From the NCBI RefSeq assembly GCF_000426525.1, contig NZ_KE384533.1:536562-600561 (forward strand): a stretch of 64,000 nucleotides of DNA. Direction: 5' to 3'. Every line of letters starts with the position of its first letter. Position 1 is the first letter of the stretch. Shown here one piece after another: positions 23,851-31,851 of the stretch. A program made the translations under genes and the position numbers. Origin of the DNA: Nocardioides alkalitolerans DSM 16699. Lineage in GTDB: Bacteria > Actinomycetota > Actinomycetes > Propionibacteriales > Nocardioidaceae. The notes under the pieces are model-generated. The model was given only the letters and a program-made list of their open reading frames with translations, was not told the DNA's origin and made no database searches.

Positions 23851-24212
23851 GCGACGACGCCACCGGCGACCCGACGGCCGCCCGCCTGGCCGAGGAGCGC
23901 CGTACCGTGCTCGGCCGGCTCGCCGCCCTGCGCGGCGACTTCGACGACTTCGTGGCCGCGAGCGGCGACAGCAACGCCGACGACGAGCACGACCCCGAGG
24001 GCGCCACGATCGCGTTCGAGCGGGCGCAGGTCAGCGCGCTCATCCGGGCCGCGGAGCAGCGGCGCGACGAGATCGACGCCGCGCTGGCCCGCCTCGCCGG
24101 CGGCGCGTACGGCGTCTGCACGGTCTGCGGACGGCCGATCGACCCGGAGCGGCTGGAGGTCCGGCCCTCCGCACGCACGTGCGTCGCCTGCGCGGCCCGC
24201 GCCCGGGGCTGA
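23847..24212 (+). CDS. TraR/DksA-type zinc-finger protein
   Basis: 121 residues. A helical hairpin (residues about 10-85, with acidic SNADDEHDPEGATIAFER near the tip) precedes a C4 zinc finger CxxC-17-CxxC: CTVCGRPI and TCVACAA. This is the DksA/TraR fold, whose members bind the RNA polymerase secondary channel. GTG start in a GTGA overlap with the small membrane-protein gene upstream. Confidence 0.87.
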   Translation: MSDDATGDPTAARLAEERRTVLGRLAALRGDFDDFVAASGDSNADDEHDPEGATIAFERAQVSALIRAAEQRRDEIDAALARLAGGAYGVCTVCGRPIDPERLEVRPSARTCVACAARARG

Positions 24213-24233
24213 CCCCGACCCCGCGAACGGCTT

Positions 24234-24263
24234 GACCTTGACGCAGCGTCAAGGTCGCAGGCT
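24234..24263 (+). promoter_or_regulatory. MerR-type operator-promoter of the MFS gene
   Basis: GACCTTGACGC (24234-24244), a single A, and GCGTCAAGGTC (24246-24256) form a perfect inverted repeat. A -35 box TTGACC (24232-24237) stands 19-20 bp before a weak -10 (about 24258-24263). That overlong spacer filled by the palindrome is the hallmark of MerR-controlled promoters. The ATG follows 7 nt later, so the mRNA is probably leaderless. The MerR gene is the second gene of this operon. Confidence 0.75.
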
Positions 24264-24269
24264 GCTGCC

Positions 24270-25487
24270 ATGACTCGTCGACCCAGCGCGGTCCCCCTCT
24301 ACGTCGGGGGCGCGGCGCTCTCCCTGTTCGGCAACTCCGCCATCGGCATCGTGCTGCCGTGGCTCGTCATCACGAGCACCGGCGACCTCTCGTCGGCGGG
24401 CATGGTCGCGGCCGCCGCCGGCATCGCGGCCGTGCCGGCCACCTTCGTGGCGGGCCGCCTCATCGACCGGTACGGCGCCCGCCGCGTCGCCTGGCTCGCC
24501 GACCTCGGCAGCGCCACGGCCGTCGCGAGCCTCGCGGTCGTCGACCTGCTCTGGGGCCTGGACCTGGTCTGGTTCGTCGTGCTCGGCGCGGCCGGCGCGC
24601 TGTTCGACGTGCCCGGCATGAGTGCCCGCCAGGCCCTGATGGCCGGGGTCGCCGAGGTGTCGGGCGTGGGCGTCGACCGGGTCGCCGCCCTGTTCCAGGC
24701 GGGCTTCTCGGTGGCCTTCCTCGCGGGTCCCGGTCTCGCCGGCGTGCTGCTCGCCTGGTGGGACCCCGTCGACGTCGTCTGGTTCACCGCGGCCTGCTCG
24801 GGCGGAGCGGCCCTGCTCACCCGGCTCGTGCCGGTGGCCGTCGCCCCACCGCAGGAGACCGGCGCGGGCACCGAGCTGACCGGGCTCGGCGTGGTGCTGC
24901 AGAGCCGGGGCCTGCGGGCCGCCCTCGTCATCGGCTTCGCGTCGTCCCTCGTCGTCGCGCCCCTGCTGAGCGTCGTGCTGCCCGGGCACTTCGTCAGCCT
25001 CGGCTCCCCGGGACTGCTGGGCGCCAGCATGTCGGCCTTCGCGGTCGGCTCGCTCGTCGGCGCGGTGCTGTACGCCGTCGTCTCCCGGGCCTCGCGCCGT
25101 CGGGCCTACCTCGCCGGCATCGGCGCCATGACGCTCGGGCTGTGGGTGATCGCCCCGCTCGGCGCCGGCCCGCTCGTCATCGCCGGGATGGCGGCCATGG
25201 GTGTCGGCGGTGGGCTGTTCGGGCCGGTGTGGAACGTCTTCATCGCCGAGAGCATCCCGGAGCGGGTGCGCGGGCGGGCCCTGTCGTGGCTCAACGCCAC
25301 CACGCTGGTCGCGGGTCCGCTCGGCCTCGGCGCGCTGGCGCTGCTGCTCACCGCGGCCGACGACCTGCGGGTCGCCGCCGTCGTCGTGGCCGCCACGTGG
25401 ACCCTGATCGCGGCCTGGTCGGCCACCAGCCGCGGCGGCCGCGAGCTGTCCGGGGTGCAGGATGTCGAGCATGCTGACCATCGGTGA
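24270..25487 (+). CDS. MFS exporter
   Basis: 405 residues with twelve helices, starting LFGNSAIGIVLPWLVI; the loop 2-3 motif is GRLIDRYGARRV, and RVRGRALSWLN occurs before helix 11. It resembles drug/metabolite exporters of the MFS-1/DHA3 group. The substrate is unknown. It overlaps the merR gene downstream by 26 bp; the operator upstream suggests induction by the exported compound. Confidence 0.87.
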   Translation: MTRRPSAVPLYVGGAALSLFGNSAIGIVLPWLVITSTGDLSSAGMVAAAAGIAAVPATFVAGRLIDRYGARRVAWLADLGSATAVASLAVVDLLWGLDLVWFVVLGAAGALFDVPGMSARQALMAGVAEVSGVGVDRVAALFQAGFSVAFLAGPGLAGVLLAWWDPVDVVWFTAACSGGAALLTRLVPVAVAPPQETGAGTELTGLGVVLQSRGLRAALVIGFASSLVVAPLLSVVLPGHFVSLGSPGLLGASMSAFAVGSLVGAVLYAVVSRASRRRAYLAGIGAMTLGLWVIAPLGAGPLVIAGMAAMGVGGGLFGPVWNVFIAESIPERVRGRALSWLNATTLVAGPLGLGALALLLTAADDLRVAAVVVAATWTLIAAWSATSRGGRELSGVQDVEHADHR

Positions 25488-26262
25488 GCTCGCGTCGTAC
25501 GTCGGGGTCACGCCCCGGGCGGTGCGCTTCTACCACCAGCGCGGCCTCATGCCGGAGCCCGAGCGCGACGCGTCGGGCTACCGCCGCTACGGCGCCGACG
25601 ACGTCATCCGGCTGACCCGCATCGCCGCCCTGGCCGGCGCCGGGGTGCCGCTCGCCCGGATCGCCGAGCTGCTCGAGGCCGGTGACGAGGAGTTCGCGCG
25701 CGGGCTCGCGGCGATCGACGCCGACGTCCGGGCCCAGCTCCGGCGGCTGCGGGAGGTCCGCGCCACGCTGCGCGAGCTCGGCTCCGCCGACCGGCTGGCG
25801 CTCCCGCCGATGATGGCCGACCTCGTCGTGAACCTGCGCAGCTCGGGGGCCGATCCCGAGCGGGTCGACCAGTACCGGGACGGCTGGATCCTCAACCGCG
25901 TGCTCTACCCCGGCGCGATGGACTACTGGCTGGCCGACGGGGCCGCGGGCATGCTCGGCGATCCGTCGTACTTCTCGATGCTGGTCGACACGATGCGCGT
26001 GGCCGACCTCGACCCCGGCGACCCGGAAGTCGAGGCGCTCGCGCAGCGCAGTGCGGCGTGGATCATCGAGAACTGGGAGGTCCAGAGCCAGGCCCTCGAG
26101 CTCGACCAGACCGACGCCACCAAGAACCGCCTGCTCGACGGCCACTGGCGCAGCACGCCGGCGTGGGACCACCTCTCGGCCCGCATCGTCACCCTCCTGC
26201 GCGCCCACGGCCTCGACCGGCCCGAGTTCGACGGGGTGCCGTCGGCGGAGGCCGAGGCGTAG
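25462..26262 (+). CDS. MerR-family regulator with effector domain
   Basis: 266 residues. The N-terminal HTH TIGELASYVGVTPRAVRFYHQRGL, GYRRYGADDVIRLTRIAAL and a dimerisation helix up to about residue 110 are standard MerR. The C-terminal 150 residues (MADLVVNLRSSGAD, MLGDPSYFSMLVDTMRVADL) form an all-helical domain seen in several actinobacterial MerR proteins and probably bind the inducer. It likely acts on the palindrome at 24234-24256. The start lies inside the MFS gene. Confidence 0.88.
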   Translation: MSSMLTIGELASYVGVTPRAVRFYHQRGLMPEPERDASGYRRYGADDVIRLTRIAALAGAGVPLARIAELLEAGDEEFARGLAAIDADVRAQLRRLREVRATLRELGSADRLALPPMMADLVVNLRSSGADPERVDQYRDGWILNRVLYPGAMDYWLADGAAGMLGDPSYFSMLVDTMRVADLDPGDPEVEALAQRSAAWIIENWEVQSQALELDQTDATKNRLLDGHWRSTPAWDHLSARIVTLLRAHGLDRPEFDGVPSAEAEA

Positions 26263-26276
26263 CCGGGGTCGCAGCG

Positions 26277-26834
26277 TCAGCGCTGCGGCGGGTCCTCGCC
26301 GACGAGTCCGTCGAGCGCCTCGCGCAGGAGGTCGGCGTGACCGACGTGGCGGGCGTACTCGTCGTGCAGGTCGACGAGCACGCGCCGTACGTTCGGGACG
26401 TTGCCGTCGGGCCACGTGAACGCCGCCGGGCGGTCGAGGCCGCCGTCGTCGAGCATGGCCTCGAAGGCCGCCCGGGAGCGGTCGACCGCGGCGTGCCAGA
26501 GGTCGTAGACGTCCTCCGCCGCCATGCTCGCGGCCAGCACCCAGCCGCCGCCGGGGTCGGCGGTGAGCTCGCTCCAGGGCGGCCCGAGCGGACGGCCCTC
26601 GAGCGCGGCGGAGGTCGTCTCGTCCTCGACGAGCGCGAGGTGCACGAGCAGGCCGCCCAGCGTCATCGTGCTCGGCGGGAGGGTGGCGCGCAGGCCCGCG
26701 TCGTCGAGGCCGCCCGTCTTCCAGGCGAGCTGGGCGCGGGAGCGGTCGAGGGCGAAGCGGAGCATCTCCACCTCCCCGGCCGTCATCGAGGGCTCGGTGA
26801 TCTGGGTGTCGTCGTTCGGGGTGTCGTCGGTCAT
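26277..26834 (-). CDS. DinB/DUF664-family protein
   Basis: 185 residues, four-helix bundle type. Metal-ligand histidines appear in LGGLLVHLALVEDETTS and in the C-terminal DEYARHVGHADLLREALDG, the standard DUF664 end motif. Family members include mycothiol- or bacillithiol-dependent enzymes, but most have no assigned substrate. TAGCCT (reverse strand, 26842-26847) is a -10 box 7 nt before the ATG, pointing to a leaderless mRNA. It is divergent from the WYL regulator. Confidence 0.85.
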   Translation of the reverse strand: MTDDTPNDDTQITEPSMTAGEVEMLRFALDRSRAQLAWKTGGLDDAGLRATLPPSTMTLGGLLVHLALVEDETTSAALEGRPLGPPWSELTADPGGGWVLAASMAAEDVYDLWHAAVDRSRAAFEAMLDDGGLDRPAAFTWPDGNVPNVRRVLVDLHDEYARHVGHADLLREALDGLVGEDPPQR

Positions 26835-26886
26835 GCCGACGAGGCTAGGGTCGGTTCCGGACGATGTGCTTCCGGATCGGAGACCC

Positions 26887-27849
26887 GTGGCCCACGACGC
26901 CAGCCCCACCGCCCGCGCCCTCCTCGCGCTCGAGCTGCTGCAGGCCGCCCCGGGCATGACGGCGACGCGCCTCGGCGACGCCCTCGGGGTCACCGAGCGG
27001 GCGGCCCGGCGGTACGTCGAGATCCTCCGCGAGGCCGGCATCCCCGTCGAGTCGGTGCGCGGTCCGTACGGCGGCTACCGCGTCGGCCGCGGTCACCAGC
27101 TGCCGCCGCTGCTGTTCACCTCGACGGAGGCGCTCGGTCTCGTGATGGCGGTGCTGGACGGCCACCACGCCGCCAACGACCCGCTCGACCCCGTCGGCGC
27201 CGCGGTCGGCAAGCTCGTGCGGGCGCTCCCGGAGCCGGTGGCCGCGCAGGCGGAGGCCGTCCGACGGGGCACCTCTCCGGCCCCGGACCGCGCCGCGGCC
27301 CGCCCCGACCCCGGCACCACCACCGCGCTCGTCGACGCCTGCGGTCTGCGCCGCCAGGTGCGGCTCACCTACCGCTCGCGCCCCGACGCGCCTGCCGACC
27401 GGGCCTGGGTGACCGAGGCCGAGCCCTGGGCGGTGGTGGTCCGCCACGGCCGGTGGTACCTGCTGTGCCGAGTGGCGGCGGGCCTCCGCACGCTGCGCAT
27501 CGACCGGGTGAGCGCGGTCGAGATCCTCGACACCCCGTTCGTGCCTCCGGCCGACCTGGACCCGGTCGCCGTCCTCGAGGACAACCTCTCCGTCGGGTGG
27601 GAGCACGAGGTGGAGGTCGTGGTCGACGCGCCGCTCGACGTCGTACGGCGCTGGCTGCCGCGGTCGTTCGGACGCCTCGAGGCTCTCGGCGAGGGGGCCA
27701 CCCGGCTCACGGCCTCGACGAGCGACCCCGACTGGTACGCCGCCCAGCTCGTGCTGCTGCCCGCGCCGTACCGCATCGTCGGCGACGACGCCGTGCGCGC
27801 CTCGGCCCGCGCGCTGGGCCGACGGCTCGCGGAGGCGGGCGCTCCCTGA
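26887..27849 (+). CDS. HTH-WYL family transcriptional regulator
   Basis: 320 residues. An N-terminal HTH (RALLALELLQAAPGMTATRLGDALGV, TERAARRYVEILREAG) is followed by the wing region VRGPYGGYRVGRGHQLPPL and a WYL domain with the diagnostic GRWYLLC and TLRIDRVSAVEIL. A WCX-like C-terminal extension closes the protein. It may control the divergent DinB-like gene. GTG at 26887 was selected as the last start before the HTH. Confidence 0.88.
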   Translation: MAHDASPTARALLALELLQAAPGMTATRLGDALGVTERAARRYVEILREAGIPVESVRGPYGGYRVGRGHQLPPLLFTSTEALGLVMAVLDGHHAANDPLDPVGAAVGKLVRALPEPVAAQAEAVRRGTSPAPDRAAARPDPGTTTALVDACGLRRQVRLTYRSRPDAPADRAWVTEAEPWAVVVRHGRWYLLCRVAAGLRTLRIDRVSAVEILDTPFVPPADLDPVAVLEDNLSVGWEHEVEVVVDAPLDVVRRWLPRSFGRLEALGEGATRLTASTSDPDWYAAQLVLLPAPYRIVGDDAVRASARALGRRLAEAGAP

Positions 27850-27983
27850 TCGGCTCCGGGCTGTTCCCCGGAGCGCTCCGCCGCCGTACTGTCCCGCCTA
27901 CAACTGCAACGCACGGGCGGCGCGGAACCTGCGCCGTCGACGACGAACGAGGGCACTCGGGGTGCTCGATCTGGAGGTCGACC

Positions 27984-29756
27984 GTGAGAAGAAGTCTGTT
28001 CCCGTCAGCGACGGCGTCGCTGACCACGTCCGCGTTGGCGGGCCTGGCCCTGGCCACCGCGGTGGCCGCGACCGCGACCGCCGCCGCCCCTGCGGCTCCC
28101 GGCGGCGGCACGCCCGACCTGGGTGAGACCGTCACCGGCGCGGCCGTCTACGAGCACCTGGAGGCGTTCTCCGACATCGCCGCCGCGAACGGCGGCAACC
28201 GCGCGGTCGGCACCCCCGGCTACGAGGCCGGGGCCGCCTACGTCGAGCAGGTGCTCCGCGACGCGGGCTACGAGCCCGAGCGCCAGTACTTCGACGTCGA
28301 GACCTACACGGTCACGGGCGTCGCCCTCGACGTGGCCGACCTCGACCTGGCGCCCGCGGCGTTCGAGTACGCGCCGGCCACCCCGGCCGGCGGACTCACC
28401 GCCGAGCTCGTCACGCCGGCCGATCCGCTGGGCTGCGACGCGGCGGCCTGGTCGGGCGTCGAGGCGACCGGCCGGATCGCCGTCGTCTCGCGCGGCACCT
28501 GCAGCTTCGCCGAGAAGTCCGTCGCCGCCGGCGCCGCGGGCGCCTCCGCGCTGGTCATCGCCAACAACGTCGACGAGCCGCTCACCACGGGCACGCTGGG
28601 CGGCACCGCGCCGGAGAACGTCCCGACCGTGGGCGTCAGCCAGTCCGAGGGCGCGGCCGTGCTCGAGCTCGTCGCCGCCGGACCCGTCACCGCCACCCTC
28701 GACCTCCAGGCGAGCGTCGAGTCCGTCGAGACCTTCAACGTGCTCGCCGAGACCACGACCGGGCGCGACGACAACGTCGTCATGGTCGGCGCCCACCTCG
28801 ACGGCGTCGAGGACGGCCCGGGCATCAACGACAACGGCTCCGGGTCGGCGGCGATCCTCGAGACCGCCGTCCAGCTCGCCGAGGCCGGGCCGCTCAACAA
28901 CCAGGTCCGCTTCGCCTGGTGGGGCGCGGAGGAGATCGGGCTGCTCGGCTCGACCCACTACGTCGACGACCTCGTGGCCACCGCGCCCGACGAGGTGGAG
29001 TCGATCGCGACCTACCTCAACTTCGACATGGTCGGCTCGCCGAACTACACCGTCGGTGTGTACGACGCCGACGAGTCGACGTACGAGGCGCCCGTCGCGG
29101 TGCCGGAGGGCTCCATCGCCACCGAGGCGGTCTTCACGGACTACTTCGACGGCGTCGGCCAGCCGTGGGTCGACTCCGAGTTCTCGGGCCGCTCCGACTA
29201 CCAGGCGTTCATCCTCAACGGCATCCCGGCGTCCGGGCTCTTCACCGGCGCCGACGGCGTCAAGACCGAGGAGGAGGCCGCGATCTTCGGCGGCACCGCC
29301 GGCGAGCTGCTCGACCCGAACTACCACACACCGGCCGACGACCTCGCGAACGTCAGCCTCGAGGCGCTCGACATCATGTCGCCCGCCATCGGCCACGCCG
29401 TCCAGTCGCTCGCGGAGAGCACGGAGACCGTCAACGGCGTCCCGGCCACCCCGGCGTGGAGCGCGGACACGACGTACGGCGAGGGCGACCTCGTGCTCCT
29501 CGACGGCCGCACGTTCCAGGCGCTGTGGTGGACCCGCAACCAGGAGCCGGGCGCCTCGCCGTACGGCCCCTGGGCCGAGGTCGGCGCCCCGGTGACCTGC
29601 GGCGAGCAGACCGTCGCGACGTGGACGCCCTCGTGGGTCTACTCGGGCGGCGAGACCGTCGCGTACGACGGGCAGCTCTTCACCGCGAAGTGGTGGACGC
29701 GCAACCAGGCGCCCGGCGACCAGTACGGACCGTGGGAGCCCGCCGGCACCTGCTGA
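27984..29756 (+). CDS. Secreted M28 aminopeptidase with PA insert and two CBM5/12-type modules
   Basis: 590 residues. A signal peptide (VRRSLFPSATAS then an Ala-rich core, cleavage about residue 38) leads to an M28 zinc peptidase interrupted by a protease-associated (PA) domain (residues about 140-250). Zinc ligands are recognisable in VGAHLDGV, GINDNGSGSAA, WWGAEEIGLLGS, NFDMVGSPN and NYHTPADD. Two C-terminal repeats of about 45 residues (WSADTTYGEGDLVL...WWTRNQEPG and WTPSWVYSGGETVAY...WWTRNQAPG) are chitin/cellulose-binding type 5/12 modules. It probably trims peptides while anchored to polysaccharide. GTG has GGAGG 6 nt upstream. Confidence 0.9.
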   Translation: MRRSLFPSATASLTTSALAGLALATAVAATATAAAPAAPGGGTPDLGETVTGAAVYEHLEAFSDIAAANGGNRAVGTPGYEAGAAYVEQVLRDAGYEPERQYFDVETYTVTGVALDVADLDLAPAAFEYAPATPAGGLTAELVTPADPLGCDAAAWSGVEATGRIAVVSRGTCSFAEKSVAAGAAGASALVIANNVDEPLTTGTLGGTAPENVPTVGVSQSEGAAVLELVAAGPVTATLDLQASVESVETFNVLAETTTGRDDNVVMVGAHLDGVEDGPGINDNGSGSAAILETAVQLAEAGPLNNQVRFAWWGAEEIGLLGSTHYVDDLVATAPDEVESIATYLNFDMVGSPNYTVGVYDADESTYEAPVAVPEGSIATEAVFTDYFDGVGQPWVDSEFSGRSDYQAFILNGIPASGLFTGADGVKTEEEAAIFGGTAGELLDPNYHTPADDLANVSLEALDIMSPAIGHAVQSLAESTETVNGVPATPAWSADTTYGEGDLVLLDGRTFQALWWTRNQEPGASPYGPWAEVGAPVTCGEQTVATWTPSWVYSGGETVAYDGQLFTAKWWTRNQAPGDQYGPWEPAGTC

Positions 29757-29778
29757 CGCGTCCCGTCCGTCCCCTCGG

Positions 29779-29812
29779 CGACCCCCGTCCGGCTCCGGCC
29801 GGACGGGGGTCG
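29779..29812 (+). terminator. Hairpin terminator after the M28 gene
   Basis: CGACCCCCGTCCGG (29779-29792), a 6-base loop and the exact complement (29799-29812) lie 23 bp after the stop. The stem is 14 bp and GC-rich; no T-tract follows, as is common in high-GC actinobacteria. Confidence 0.75.
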
Positions 29813-29903
29813 TCCCGCGACCGGGCGGCACGGCCGCGGCGATCCGGCCACGATCGGGGGCGCACAGGTTTTCCACCGCGTGACCCCGGGCACACACGGA
29901 CGC

Positions 29904-30211
29904 ATGACCTACGCACTCAACGCCTCGGACATGGCTCGGGCAGCCGGTGCGGCGGGCGATGCGTCGGCGGAGGTGCGGGGGGCCGACAGCGCGGCCGCCT
30001 ACTCGGCGCTCGCCGCCGGGCTGCCCGGCAGCACCACCGCCGAGCTCTCGGGAGACCTGTCCGACGCGATGACGACCGGGATCTCGGTCTCAGCGACGAC
30101 CTCGCATCGTTCGGCGAGAACCTGCAGCGCACGGCCGACGACGGCGTCGCCATCGACGAGGCCAGCGGCGGGATCTTCAACCTGACGCGCTACATCCTGA
30201 CGGGGCAGTGA
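29904..30211 (+). pseudogene. EspC/WXG100-like small secreted protein with apparent -1 frameshift
   Basis: ATG at 29904 opens a frame reading MTYALNASDMARAAGAAGDA and onward for about 61 residues, ending in DLSDAMTTGISV. The continuation SDDLASFGENLQRTADDGVA to TGQ lies in the frame one base back and ends at 30211. One missing base near 30088-30091 (GTC-CTC read as GTCTC) would restore a 102-residue helical protein of ESX/EspC type, which is secreted with type VII effectors. The restored stop overlaps the next start by TGATG. It is either a real pseudogene, a sequencing error or a recoding site. Confidence 0.65.
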
Positions 30212-31272
30212 TGATCACCTACGGCGACCTGCGGCGCTGGGACGCCGCACAGCTGGCCACGGCCGGCGACGTCTTCCGGGCAGACCTCGCGACGCTCGAG
30301 CGTGCGCGCGACACGCTCGAGACCGATACGGTCCCGGGATCCTGGGACGGCCTGTCGAAGAAAGCCGCCGAGGGGCGGCGCGACGTCCTCCTCTCCCGGA
30401 TGAACGCCCACCTCGAGGAGATCACCGACTTCGAGCGCATCGTGTTCGCCCAGCAGGCCGTCGTCGCGCGGATCGTCGAGGACGTCGCCGCGATCGACAC
30501 GACCGCCGCCCAGCAGCAGTTCGAGGTGGGTTCGACCGGCACGGTGACCGACGTCGCCCCGCCCCGCGAGTTCACCTCGATCCGGGTCGCCGAGCAGTAC
30601 GGCGAGGAGCGGGTGCGGCTGCGCGACGCGCTGGTCGCCCGCGTCGAGGGGGCTCTCGACGACGCGTTCGCCGTCGACAGCGCCCTCGTCCAGGGTCGCC
30701 CCGCCTGCGTCTTCAACGACGACGAGCCGTCCGGCGTCGTGGACCCCCAGGTCGAGCGGGAGTGGTCGCAGATGTCCGAGGCCGAGCGGCGTGCCGCGGC
30801 CGAGGCGATGGCGGAGGACCTGGCCGAGCAGCTGGGCATCGAGGACTTCGAGGTCGTCATCGAGGACCTCGAGGACAAGAACGGCGACGGCAAGGACGAC
30901 AAGCCGCGCACCAACTCCTACGGCAGCTGGGACAACGACGACCACGTGCTCCGGCTCGACGTGAACGACCTCGACGACCCGTCCGTCGTCATCGACACCA
31001 TCGCCCACGAGATGCGCCACGCCGACCAGCACCAGGCGGTCGACGACCTCAACGCGCCGTGGTTCGGCCAGGACGAGGACATCGACCTGCCGCCCGGCGC
31101 CACCCTCGACGACGTGCGCGACTGGGACGAGAACTTCGACGACTACATCGACTCCGACCCGGACTTCGACGCCTACTGGAACCAGCCGGTCGAGGTCGAC
31201 GCGCGCGACTTCGGCGGCGACTACCTCGACGACTACGACGTCGACGACCTCGACGAGCACAGGGAGGGCTGA
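30211..31272 (+). CDS. WXG-domain protein with HExxH metallopeptidase-like C-terminus (putative T7SS effector)
   Basis: 353 residues. Residues about 1-110 are a helical hairpin with a WXG motif (Trp45-Asp-Gly47 in VPGSWDGLSKK), the mark of type VII secretion substrates. An acidic middle part holds an EF-hand-like loop DKNGDGKDD (222-230). The C-terminal domain has the zinc-protease motif His266-Glu-Met-Arg-His270 in TIAHEMRHADQHQA; Glu328 in QPVEVDARDFG is a possible third ligand. This layout matches predicted metallopeptidase toxins. It lacks a signal peptide. ATG at 30211 is in a TGATG junction; GTG at 30208 is an alternative. Confidence 0.78.
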   Translation: MITYGDLRRWDAAQLATAGDVFRADLATLERARDTLETDTVPGSWDGLSKKAAEGRRDVLLSRMNAHLEEITDFERIVFAQQAVVARIVEDVAAIDTTAAQQQFEVGSTGTVTDVAPPREFTSIRVAEQYGEERVRLRDALVARVEGALDDAFAVDSALVQGRPACVFNDDEPSGVVDPQVEREWSQMSEAERRAAAEAMAEDLAEQLGIEDFEVVIEDLEDKNGDGKDDKPRTNSYGSWDNDDHVLRLDVNDLDDPSVVIDTIAHEMRHADQHQAVDDLNAPWFGQDEDIDLPPGATLDDVRDWDENFDDYIDSDPDFDAYWNQPVEVDARDFGGDYLDDYDVDDLDEHREG

Positions 31273-31275
31273 CCC

Positions 31276-31851
31276 ATGACGACTCCCAGCACCGACGGAA
31301 CCCCGGACCGGGCCACGACCCTGCTCGACCTGGCCCGTGCGTACGTCACGGAGCCCGGCCCCGCGACCCTGCAGCGGCTGCGCGCCGTCGTGCGTCGCCA
31401 GCCCGGCTTCCGCACCGCCACCGACGCCGTGTGGGACGACGTCGCCGAGCTGCGCAGCCGGGACGACCACGCCGCGGTCGTCGGGCGCATCGAGAGCGCC
31501 ATGCCCGCGCTCTTCTTCTCGCCGCGGGCGCACCGCCTGCTGGCCGACGCCCACGAGGCCCTCGGCGACACCGCCCGGGCCACCCGCGAACGACGCACCG
31601 CGCGCCTGGCGGTGACGTCGGTCCTGCGCAGCGGCGACGGCACCGCGGAGCGCCCGTGGTCCGTGCTGCGGGTCGCCGACGAGTACGACGCCCTCGACGC
31701 CCGCGGGCGGCGGTCGGTCGGGCAGCGACTGGTGAGGGGCGAGGGCGAGTCCGACGGTGCCCCCGCGGCGTACGACGTGCACACCTGCGACGACGGCAGC
31801 GAGGCGTGGTTCGACGTGAGCGCGCTCCGCCCGGTCGGCGCCGCGCGATGA
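31276..31851 (+). CDS. Hypothetical protein, candidate immunity/partner of the WXG zincin
   Basis: 191 residues, soluble, no signal peptide. Residues 1-115 are helical with a TPR-like look (RLLADAHEALGDTARATRERR). The second part, SGDGTAERPWSVLRVADEYDAL and YDVHTCDDGSEAWFDVSALRP, resembles DUF4919-type proteins; the family call is tentative. It starts 3 bp after the effector stop with GGGAGGG as ribosome site, and overlaps the next gene by ATGA. Its position directly after a putative toxin suggests a cytoplasmic immunity or chaperone role, which is inference. Confidence 0.65.
   Translation: MTTPSTDGTPDRATTLLDLARAYVTEPGPATLQRLRAVVRRQPGFRTATDAVWDDVAELRSRDDHAAVVGRIESAMPALFFSPRAHRLLADAHEALGDTARATRERRTARLAVTSVLRSGDGTAERPWSVLRVADEYDALDARGRRSVGQRLVRGEGESDGAPAAYDVHTCDDGSEAWFDVSALRPVGAAR

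Noticed and set aside
26058..27983. Long plus-strand open frame running into the M28 gene
   Set aside because: It is an N-terminal extension through the MerR, DinB and WYL genes in a wrong frame; signal peptide, ribosome site and start all point to 27984.
30081..30095. Programmed -1 frameshift as the preferred explanation
   Set aside because: No X-XXY-YYZ slippery heptamer and no clear downstream pseudoknot; a lost base explains the data more simply, though it is listed as an alternative.
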